Below are positions 51,445 through 57,255 of a DNA stretch of 64,000 nt, piece after piece. The notes beneath the pieces are model-generated. The model saw nothing but the letters and a program-made list of their open reading frames with translations, was not told the DNA's origin and did no database searches. The stretch is from assembly GCA_045603745.1 (NCBI GenBank), contig JAZUMQ010000052.1, positions 1 through 64,000 of the forward strand, given 5' to 3'. Position numbers and translations under genes: made by a program. How positions within the stretch are numbered: the stretch's first letter is position 1; every line of letters starts with the position of its first letter. This DNA comes from RGIG995 sp045603745. GTDB taxonomy: Bacteria; Bacillota; Clostridia; Oscillospirales; UBA644.

Positions 51445-52220
51445 AGAACGATGGAAAAAAGGTTGTGAACATTGGCGACCGAGTTACATACTTTTACATA
51501 AAAAATATCAAGAAATGGATGTTTTGTCCGGCATGCAAAAACGGAAAAATGAGCTTTAATAAGAAAAACTCGCATTGGGTATGCGAGGATTGTGGCTATA
51601 GTTTCTCAGAGGAGTATTTCTTGGATGATTGTGTTTTCTGGTTCTGCGATGAGTGCGAAACATATCTCAACAACCAAGAAGGATTTGACCGTCATGCTTC
51701 GAAGCATATTTGCCGAAACTGTGGTTATGAAAACGATACTACATTTGAAAATATCAAAGGAACTTGCTCCGATTGCGGGAAAATGCTTCCCGACCCGGAC
51801 GCGACTCTTTGCGCGGACTGCAGACAAGCTCGCAGAGAGAAAGCAAAGCAATGGCTCATTACCGCAGGTAAAGTTGCGGCAGGTATTGCCGTTGTAGTGG
51901 GAGCTGCTGTTCTTGCCGCCTCGTCAGCCGAGGATGATACTTCTACAGATTATACACCTCTCCCCGATGATGACAGTAGTGATGACGAAGTATATGGATT
52001 GGGAGAAGGTAAATATCCTACTTGTAAAACTTGCGGGGCAAAAATGACTGGCTTCGATGGTTGGGCGTGGTATACTTGTCCTGAATGTGAGGACAAAGTT
52101 AGAATTATCGAAGGAAAAGAAACATGGTACGATGAAATTTTCGGAAAAGGCAAAAAAGAGCATCACTCTGATTTCGAACTCGCTGATTTTTGCCGTGGCG
52201 GCGATTTAACTGAAGACTAA
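51441..52220 (+). CDS. Multi-zinc-ribbon membrane protein
   Basis: 259 residues from the ATG at 51441 with AAAGGAG 7 bases upstream. The N-terminal part has a chain of CxxC knuckles (CPAC, CEDC, CDEC, CRNC, CSDC, CADC). One membrane helix lies at about 142-163 (ITAGKVAAGIAVVVGAAVLAAS), then an Asp/Ser-rich linker, and another pair (CKTC, CPEC) near the C-terminus. So zinc-binding regions lie on both sides of the membrane helix. Such proteins often act as sensors or adaptors. I do not recognise the family. Confidence 0.6.
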   Translation: MKNDGKKVVNIGDRVTYFYIKNIKKWMFCPACKNGKMSFNKKNSHWVCEDCGYSFSEEYFLDDCVFWFCDECETYLNNQEGFDRHASKHICRNCGYENDTTFENIKGTCSDCGKMLPDPDATLCADCRQARREKAKQWLITAGKVAAGIAVVVGAAVLAASSAEDDTSTDYTPLPDDDSSDDEVYGLGEGKYPTCKTCGAKMTGFDGWAWYTCPECEDKVRIIEGKETWYDEIFGKGKKEHHSDFELADFCRGGDLTED

Positions 52221-52235
52221 TAGGGAGGTCTGATT

Positions 52236-52478
52236 ATGGGAAGAATGTCTGCACGCTTTGTTGGACAAATGGTTGGAATGAGTACAGAGTGGGTTTATGG
52301 CATGTGGAAAGATATGGGGCTTGTCATCAAAGACAAGTTTGGCGATTGGGCATTGACCGAAGTTGGAAGAAGTATCGGCGGAAGAATGTCAAAAAGCAAT
52401 CATTGTCCTGTGCCCACATTTGACTTTGCAGTAATCGAAAAAATGATGATGGATTTTTATAATAAACATCGAAAGTAA
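52236..52478 (+). CDS. Small helix-turn-helix-like protein
   Basis: 80 residues behind GGGAGG. ARFVGQMVGMSTEWVYGMWKDMGLV and KFGDWALTEVGRSIGG look like a winged helix that could be a separate domain of phage anti-repressor-type proteins. Third gene of the unit, 15 bp after the zinc-ribbon gene. Function unknown. Confidence 0.5.
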   Translation: MGRMSARFVGQMVGMSTEWVYGMWKDMGLVIKDKFGDWALTEVGRSIGGRMSKSNHCPVPTFDFAVIEKMMMDFYNKHRK

Positions 52479-52501
52479 TGTGGTGACATTCAAAAATCAC
52501 A

Positions 52502-52518
52502 CCGCAATAAACAAAGAA
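52502..52518 (+). repeat. Punctuation repeat copy 6
   Basis: CCGCAATAAACAAAGAA; one change in the core, weaker upstream half. It lies immediately before the terminator and tRNA-Pro at the right end. Confidence 0.72.
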
Positions 52519-52550
52519 AAGGCTCTGAGAAATCAATCTCAGAGCCTTTT
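52519..52550. terminator. Bidirectional terminator between the zinc-ribbon unit and tRNA-Pro
   Basis: AAGGCTCTGAGA / TCTCAGAGCCTT stem with A-run on the left and T-run on the right, serving the plus-strand unit and the minus-strand tRNA. Confidence 0.85.
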
Positions 52551-52626
52551 TGGTCGGAGTGACAGGGTTCGAACCTGCGGCCTCAACATCCCAAATGTCG
52601 CGCGCTCCCAACTGCGCCACACCCCG
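52551..52626 (-). tRNA. tRNA-Pro (anticodon UGG), complete copy carried by the island
   Basis: 76 nt including encoded CCA. Acceptor CGGGGTG / CACTCCG, D arm GCGC...GCGC, anticodon arm CGACA-TTTGGGA-TGTTG, T arm GCAGG-TTCGAAC-CCTGT. Same anticodon as the host gene broken by the island but a different body sequence, so it is not a duplicate of it. It is transcribed leftward from the direction of the orphaned host tRNA promoter. Confidence 0.93.
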
Positions 52627-52658
52627 ATTTTATATTGAATTTTTAAGATTTTGCGTAG

Positions 52659-52680
52659 AAGTGGGACAAACTGTGGTCAA
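52659..52680 (+). repeat. Integrase arm-type site, right end of the island
   Basis: AAGTGGGAC followed by AAACTGTGGTCAA, 20 of 22 bases as at 22976-22997. It lies in the loop of an 11-bp inverted repeat (AGATTTTGCGT / ACGCAAAATCT). Confidence 0.65.
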
Positions 52681-52831
52681 ACGCAAAATCTACGCTTTTT
52701 TGTGAATTTACAAAGTGCCGAAAACCCGCATAAATAAAGGCGATTTCTTCAGTGTTTGCAATGGTTTTGGGGATTTGTTTTTCGGCGCGGCGCGCCGTTT
52801 TTGCCCGCGGGGGCTCCCCGCTTGTTCACGC

Positions 52832-52869
52832 TCCCAAACCAGGCGCTCTACCAGGTGAGCTACACCTCG
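52832..52869 (-). pseudogene. 5' half of tRNA-Pro(UGG), split by the island
   Basis: Minus strand: acceptor CGAGGTG, TA, D arm GCTC-ACCTGGTA-GAGC, G, anticodon stem CCTGG, loop TTTGGGA, then GCGTG, which cannot pair with CCTGG. Joined to the half at 22817-22861 it gives a 76-nt cloverleaf: CCTGG pairs with CCAGG and CGAGGTG with CACTTCG (one G-U). It follows a consensus promoter. Confidence 0.87.
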
Positions 52870-52918
52870 AAATATTTCTATGAATTTGAAAGAGAACAAC
52901 GATTCAAAAGTTGTTGTT

Positions 52919-52947
52919 ATTATAACAAATTATTTTAAGATTGTCAA
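52919..52947 (-). promoter_or_regulatory. Promoter of the host tRNA-Pro gene
   Basis: Minus strand: TTGACA (52942-52947), 17-bp spacer, TATAAT (52919-52924), about 50 bp before the tRNA 5' half. It now points into the island toward the complete tRNA-Pro at 52626. Confidence 0.85.
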
Positions 52948-52999
52948 TGAAATAATCTTGACATTTTAAAATACCTTTTAGACAATAAGCAATATACAA

Positions 53000-53485
53000 T
53001 TAAAACAAATTTTTCTTTCGATACATTTCGTCCAAATCCATGCGCAATGCTTTTTGATTGCACGTCCCCTTACGGATATAGACGTCACCTTTTTCAATTT
53101 GATTGTTTTTTCCGCAATTTTCCTGAATCACATAAGGACGATCGGTGTTGTCTTTGGAAATTTTAATATAGGCAACCAGTCTCCCTTGATAACGGAAGAT
53201 TTCCGATTCGATTTGGACAAAAGGCTCCACGGTACGTTCCAAATAATTATCCATAGAATCCAAAGAAATATATGTATCGGGACGAATCCCCACGATTTTC
53301 CGAGATTTGTCATCTACACCAAAAATGATATAGCGATCTTCCTCGGAATTTAAATTTGCAAAAGCGGCAATATCCTTTGCAAAATCCGTATCCCGAAGAT
53401 TTTTATAAAAATCCCGCTTAAAGTCCACGTGCATGGATTCATTTTTATTTTGGATGTGGGCGATGACAACCTCTTTATTCCCCAT
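53000..53485 (-). CDS. AlbA_2 (Schlafen-type) DNA-binding domain protein
   Basis: 161 residues from the ATG at 53485 (MGNKEVVIAH), with GGAAGGA 8 bases upstream. The domain is recognised by MHVDFKRDFYKNL, FAKDIAAFANLNSEEDRYIIFGVDDKSRKIVGI and the final DVYIRKGTCNQKA. AlbA_2 domains occur in transcription regulators and some defence proteins; here it stands alone without a second domain. It is the first chromosomal gene after the island. Confidence 0.8.
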   Translation of the reverse strand: MGNKEVVIAHIQNKNESMHVDFKRDFYKNLRDTDFAKDIAAFANLNSEEDRYIIFGVDDKSRKIVGIRPDTYISLDSMDNYLERTVEPFVQIESEIFRYQGRLVAYIKISKDNTDRPYVIQENCGKNNQIEKGDVYIRKGTCNQKALRMDLDEMYRKKNLF

Positions 53486-53592
53486 ACAAACCATCCTTCC
53501 CATCTATATAATAGCATATTTCCAAGAAAAAATCAACCCCCAACTAAAGAAAAATTATTTTTGAACTTTCTGTATATATTACATATAAAATG

Positions 53593-53621
53593 TTGACAAG
53601 TCAACTTTTTATGGATATAAT
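53593..53621 (+). promoter_or_regulatory. Promoter and operator-like palindrome of the MarR gene
   Basis: TTGACA (53593-53598), 17-bp spacer, TATAAT (53616-53621). The -35 box is part of the palindrome TTGAC-AA-GTCAA (53593-53604), the usual size of a MarR half-site pair. Confidence 0.78.
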
Positions 53622-53656
53622 AAAGGCGAGAAAAAATATCAATAGAGGAGTTTTAT

Positions 53657-54103
53657 ATGGTCGATCGTTTTGAACGGTTTGTTTCGGTTATCTCAGGCAT
53701 TTCCCGAAATCTTCACAAAATCATGTCAGAAGAAATGGAAAAATACGGTTTAAAAGGACCTTATGCCGTATATCTTGTAGCAATGCAACGACACCCTCAA
53801 GGGATTACTGCCGCCCGTCTTTCCGAAATTTGCGAAAAAAACAAAGCTGCCGTTTCTCGCGCCGTGGCTGATTTAGAAACAATGAACCTAATCCGCAAAG
53901 AAGGAGGGAATTACCGTTCACGACTACTTTTAACGGAGGAAGGCAAAAAAGCTGCAACCTATGTTTGTGAACGGGCTTCGCTTGCCGTTGACATGGCAGG
54001 GAAAGGCTTAACAAATGAGCAACGGAAGGTTTTTTATGAGTCTATGGGGATAATCGCAAAAAATCTGCAAATCCTTGGAGCACAAGGACTCACTTCGCAG
54101 TAA
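53657..54103 (+). CDS. MarR-family transcription regulator
   Basis: 148 residues. The winged helix lies at about 45-105: GITAARLSEICEKNKAAVSRAVADLETMNLI with the wing GGNYRSRLLLTEEGKK. Flanking helices form the dimer interface. MarR proteins release DNA upon binding small phenolic or oxidised ligands. No exporter or enzyme gene is next to it, so its targets are elsewhere; the palindrome over its own -35 box suggests autoregulation. Confidence 0.88.
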   Translation: MVDRFERFVSVISGISRNLHKIMSEEMEKYGLKGPYAVYLVAMQRHPQGITAARLSEICEKNKAAVSRAVADLETMNLIRKEGGNYRSRLLLTEEGKKAATYVCERASLAVDMAGKGLTNEQRKVFYESMGIIAKNLQILGAQGLTSQ

Positions 54104-54221
54104 TTGAAGGAAATCCTATCAGTGTAAAAAAACAGAACCTTGGAGAATTATTGTTTTACTAACAAAAATCCACTCTCTCTTAATGATTAATGAATGATGA
54201 AAAATGAATAGTGAATAATAC

Positions 54222-54263
54222 AAAACGAAAATCCGCCCTCTCACGAGAACGGATTTTCGTTTT
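54222..54263 (-). terminator. Terminator of tRNA-Leu
   Basis: AAAACGAAAATCCG / CGGATTTTCGTTTT stem directly after the tRNA on the minus strand. Confidence 0.82.
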
Positions 54264-54346
54264 GGTGCGGGTAACAGGACTTGAACCTGCACGTCGGGGA
54301 CACCAGATCCTAAGTCTGGCGCGTCTGCCAATTCCGCCACACCCGC
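54263..54346 (-). tRNA. tRNA-Leu (anticodon UAG)
   Basis: 84 nt including CCA. Acceptor GCGGGTG / TACCCGC, class II long variable arm, anticodon loop with TAG, T arm GCAGG-TTCAAGT-CCTGT. Complete. Confidence 0.92.
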
Positions 54347-54439
54347 ATATAACTACCTTTGTATTGTACCATAAACAAAATGTTTTGTCAAGTCATTTGC
54401 GGGTAAAATTTTGATTTTATAATTTAGTTAACATTTCTT

Positions 54440-55861
54440 TTAATTCTCAAAATTATTACGTGTCACAATTTTCTCTAATCGACGTTTTTTTGCCAAACGA
54501 AGAACGGTAAAAAACACTGCAAAACACATTAATACCAATATGACAATCATAGTAACCGCAAGAGTCCGATAATCCGCTTGTTCATAATTATCATCGGATT
54601 GCATTAAGTCAGTATCAATATTTGTGTTGGTATCCGTAGTTGTGTTTTCAATATCAGTATCCGTAATTTCCGGTTCGGGTTCCACCCAAGTAGTCAAACA
54701 TTCTTCCGGGATATTCTCTAAAAAATCATTTTTTAACGTATCCGGGCCAACCGTTGTAGAATACAATCCGAACAAACCGTTTCCATATCTTGCCCGATTA
54801 TCCAATGACATTGAGAAAAAGGTTCGTTGCGATACGTGTTGATCGAACCCGGCTTGTGCCATATCATAAGCATTGACTCCGCCAAAAGCCGATAATTCTT
54901 TTTCTTTCCAGTTAATAAAAATCTGATTTTCCTGATACAAATGGAGATAACATTTTTTCGTTTCCCACGTTCCATACATACTCAAACTATCCGGAAACCG
55001 TTCCGAATCGTTAGCGGCAGAAAGGGCCTGCTCCGACAAGACTTTTGCATTCAGGATATGGGCACCGTGACCGTATTCTCCGTCCAAATCGTGACCAACA
55101 ATCACTTCCGGTTTGAATCGGCGAATGTTTTCTACTAAAAATTCCAAAACTTCTTCTTCGGGATAATATGACTGCGCTTGTTTCAGATTTGCACAGTATT
55201 TATCAATAAATTCGGAGATAACCGGGTAATTACGAACCCCCACCGTCCAAAGACCGTTAATCAGTTCATGATGCCGACCATAAACGTGTTTCATCAAATA
55301 CACAACTTGGATTTTATATCCCAATTCTCCCGCATAATATGGCATCGTTCCTCCAAACCAAAGATGTTCATCGTCTGCGTGGGTGGGCAATAAAAGAAAA
55401 TCCGCTTTTTCGCAAGGAGGTTCCCAAACTTGTACAAAATCGGGCAATTCTCCCTCACCCAACAGATATACATCTGCCAAATACCCTTCCCCTTCCCATG
55501 TAAGGGTGTAAGATTTTTCTCCTTGCAAGGCTTTGTATTCATGCCAAAAACCATATTCTCCGCCGGAAACAGAATCGCTTTCTCCCACCAAATTCCAAAG
55601 AGGCGGTGTATGATTCCACATGAGATAAATACCGAAAATCGGTTCATCGGAAGTAATTTGCAGTTCAAAATCTTCTTTAGAAGAACACGCAGTGGTTACC
55701 GTACGATCACATAACCGGGAAACAGATCCACTCCCCGAAATCAATTGAAAAGAATTTTTTTTCGTAATATCTTTCGCTACAGTAGATTCTTCTCCATAAA
55801 AAGTAAAAACTATTGCAAAAAAACATGCAAAAAACAAAAAAGTACCGGCGATTCTTTTCAT
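54440..55861 (-). CDS. Secreted, membrane-anchored PIG-L family deacetylase
   Basis: 473 residues. Signal peptide at 1-22 (MKRIAGTFLFFACFFAIVF). A beta-rich domain (about 30-145) precedes the PIG-L/LmbE fold: LLLPTHADDEHLWFGG with the zinc-binding H-x-DDE (usually HPDDE) and VGHDLDGEYGHGAH with the second His pair (about 250-263). A Thr/Asp/Asn-rich linker (TDTDIENTTTDTNTN) leads to a C-terminal membrane helix (about 436-458) and basic tail. The active site faces outside, so a cell-wall or extracellular N-acetylglucosaminyl substrate is likely. Confidence 0.82.
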   Translation of the reverse strand: MKRIAGTFLFFACFFAIVFTFYGEESTVAKDITKKNSFQLISGSGSVSRLCDRTVTTACSSKEDFELQITSDEPIFGIYLMWNHTPPLWNLVGESDSVSGGEYGFWHEYKALQGEKSYTLTWEGEGYLADVYLLGEGELPDFVQVWEPPCEKADFLLLPTHADDEHLWFGGTMPYYAGELGYKIQVVYLMKHVYGRHHELINGLWTVGVRNYPVISEFIDKYCANLKQAQSYYPEEEVLEFLVENIRRFKPEVIVGHDLDGEYGHGAHILNAKVLSEQALSAANDSERFPDSLSMYGTWETKKCYLHLYQENQIFINWKEKELSAFGGVNAYDMAQAGFDQHVSQRTFFSMSLDNRARYGNGLFGLYSTTVGPDTLKNDFLENIPEECLTTWVEPEPEITDTDIENTTTDTNTNIDTDLMQSDDNYEQADYRTLAVTMIVILVLMCFAVFFTVLRLAKKRRLEKIVTRNNFEN

Positions 55862-55984
55862 ATTTCCTCCATTATTGTACTATTTAACTCATTATAACAT
55901 CTGTTTTAAACTTTGTCAAGAGCAAGCCGATTTTGACTTTTTTGAAACATCAAGTCGATAAAAGCATTTTTTTTAACAAATTTC

Positions 55985-56013
55985 TTGACAATATCCCAAA
56001 TTTGCGATATAAT
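55985..56013 (+). promoter_or_regulatory. Promoter of mscL
   Basis: TTGACA (55985-55990), 17-bp spacer, TATAAT (56008-56013). Confidence 0.83.
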
Positions 56014-56048
56014 AGTTTCATAAATCTATAAAAAGAGAGGAATTTACA

Positions 56049-56555
56049 ATGAAAACGACATTTTTCAAGGATTTTAAAGCTTTTATCACAAGAGGCAGTG
56101 TCATCGACATGGCTGTCGGTGTCGTCATCGGCGGTTCATTCGGTAAAATTGTTACAGGACTTGTCAATTACATCATTAACCCCTGCGTTGCTCTGTTTGT
56201 AAAAAGCGGAAGCTTGGATTCCATTAAAACCGTGATCACTTCCGAAGTGCTTGACGAAGCCGGAGAAGTTCTGACTCCCGAAGTTGCAATTCTGTGGGGA
56301 ACTTGGGCACAAACGATAATTGATTTTCTGATTACTGCACTGTGTATTTTCTGTGTTCTTCGTGTTATCATGATTGCTAAAAACAAAATGGAAGCTAAGA
56401 AAATTGCGGCAGAACAAGCAAAAGCCGAAGAAGAAAAAGCAAAGGCCGATGAAGCTGCAGCCGCGCTGGAAGCACGTCAAAACGCCTTGGAAGAAGCCCA
56501 GCTCAGTCAAGCTAAACTTCTGGAAGAAATCAGAGATATTCTCAAAACTAAATAA
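56049..56555 (+). CDS. mscL: Large-conductance mechanosensitive channel
   Basis: 168 residues. The N-terminus FFKDFKAFITRGSVIDMAVGVVIGGSFGKIV is the MscL signature, with the first membrane helix at about 16-42 and the second at about 88-110. The periplasmic loop is normal length. The cytoplasmic tail is unusually long, rich in Ala, Glu and Lys (KIAAEQAKAEEEKAKADEAA), and forms a coiled coil in place of the usual short bundle. MscL opens at high membrane tension and saves the cell on osmotic downshock. Single-gene unit with its own promoter and terminator. Confidence 0.95.
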   Translation: MKTTFFKDFKAFITRGSVIDMAVGVVIGGSFGKIVTGLVNYIINPCVALFVKSGSLDSIKTVITSEVLDEAGEVLTPEVAILWGTWAQTIIDFLITALCIFCVLRVIMIAKNKMEAKKIAAEQAKAEEEKAKADEAAAALEARQNALEEAQLSQAKLLEEIRDILKTK

Positions 56556-56570
56556 ATCAAAGAAATACTT

Positions 56571-56604
56571 AAATGCATCACTAAAGATTGGTGGTGCATT
56601 TTTC
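56571..56604 (+). terminator. Terminator of mscL
   Basis: AAATGCATCAC / GTGGTGCATTT stem with T-run, 15 bp after the stop codon. Confidence 0.83.
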
Positions 56605-56642
56605 TGTGAAAAAATTGGAGATAAGTTTATCAAAATAACCAC

Positions 56643-56671
56643 TTGATTTTTTTTAAATAATGTGATATAAT
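56643..56671 (+). promoter_or_regulatory. Promoter of tmRNA
   Basis: TTGATT (56643-56648), 17-bp spacer, TATAAT (56666-56671), 17 bp before the tmRNA 5' end. Confidence 0.78.
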
Positions 56672-56688
56672 AATCAAGCATCATATTC

Positions 56689-57031
56689 GGGGGCGTACCG
56701 GATTTCGACGGGGATTTGAAACCCTGATGTGCGAGCAGTGCGCAAATCACTTAAACTTGCAATTTTAAAATTAAACGCTAATTCTAACGAATTGGTCGCT
56801 GCCTAATTAGGCAGCCGTTCCCTCCCGGAGGACTGCGGCCGGGAACGGAGCGTCGACAAGCAGTGAACGTTACTTGACGGTGTCGAGAGTCATTTAATGA
56901 ACAATTTCGGCTATCCCGGTGACGGATTTGTCTCTTGTTCCTATCCGGCGAACACAAACAACCGACTACGCTCGTAGTACATCTTGGCAACGGATCTTCG
57001 GACACGGGTTCAACTCCCGTCGCCTCCACCA
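56689..57031 (+). ncRNA. ssrA: tmRNA (transfer-messenger RNA)
   Basis: 343 nt, one-piece form. 5' end GGGGGCGTACCGGATTTCGA and 3' end GTTCAACTCCCGTCGCCTCC-ACCA build the tRNA-like domain (GGGGGCG pairs with CGCCTCC). The reading frame from GCA at 56759 to TAA at 56804 gives the tag AILKLNANSNELVAA. Pseudoknot-like GC stems follow. It frees stalled ribosomes and tags the product for proteolysis. A clear terminator follows. Confidence 0.96.
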
Positions 57032-57038
57032 AAACAAA

Positions 57039-57073
57039 AAATCCCGAAACTGCAACAGTTTCGGGATTTTTCC
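57039..57073 (+). terminator. Terminator of tmRNA
   Basis: AAATCCCGAAACTG / CAGTTTCGGGATTT stem followed by TT. Confidence 0.88.
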
Positions 57074-57102
57074 TTTATTATCAATACTTTAAGCGTTTTT
57101 CG

Positions 57103-57198
57103 TTATTCCGAAATCTTGGTGTGTTTCGTTTGATTTTCCGACACAAAACATACAATTCCGACACGAATTCCGACACGAAACACCTTTTCTTTGTTCAT
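57103..57198 (-). CDS. Small ORF with strong ribosome binding site beside tmRNA (element remnant)
   Basis: 31 residues starting at 57198, with AAGGAGGACCTGAAG directly upstream on the minus strand. The peptide begins MNKEKVFRVGIRVGIVCF and is partly built from the TCCGACAC repeats it covers. It may be a true small gene or the start of a deleted one. It lies between tmRNA and the prophage fragment. Confidence 0.4.
   Translation of the reverse strand: MNKEKVFRVGIRVGIVCFVSENQTKHTKISE
57137..57176 (-). repeat. Three TCCGACAC repeats next to tmRNA
   Basis: Copies at 57137, 57157 and 57169, the last two extended as TTCCGACACGAA. Closely spaced short repeats next to a tmRNA 3' end are typical of integrase arm sites of elements that insert there. 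Confidence 0.5.
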
Positions 57199-57255
57199 CT
57201 TCAGGTCCTCCTTAAATTTTAAATCCAAATTCCGTAATCATCATCGTAACTGTCT

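Larger units (their letters stand above)
22855..52838. mobile_element. Genomic island of about 30 kb inserted in the anticodon loop of tRNA-Pro
   Basis: The 7-bp core TCCCAAA (anticodon loop on the minus strand) occurs at 22855-22861 and 52832-52838; outside the two copies the flanks join to a perfect tRNA-Pro, inside they do not. Near-identical 22-bp sites lie 115 bp and 152 bp inside the ends (22976 and 52659), probably integrase arm sites. Two tyrosine integrases, an excisionase-like protein, an IS110 copy, regulators, defence genes and a complete replacement tRNA-Pro lie within. No relaxase or type IV secretion genes are present, so it is not self-conjugative by what is seen here. Confidence 0.85.

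Noticed and set aside
52551..52626. The complete tRNA-Pro as the restored target of island integration
   Set aside because: Its sequence differs from both tRNA halves throughout the stems, so it cannot be the same gene restored.
22855..52838. Complete integrative conjugative element
   Set aside because: No relaxase, coupling protein or type IV secretion genes are present between the ends.
56784..57032. Minus-strand frame over the tmRNA gene
   Set aside because: It is antisense to a structured RNA gene and has no support as protein.
57137..57176. Start of a CRISPR array
   Set aside because: The repeats are only 8 to 12 bp, spaced 12 to 20 bp, without constant spacer length, and no cas gene is present.
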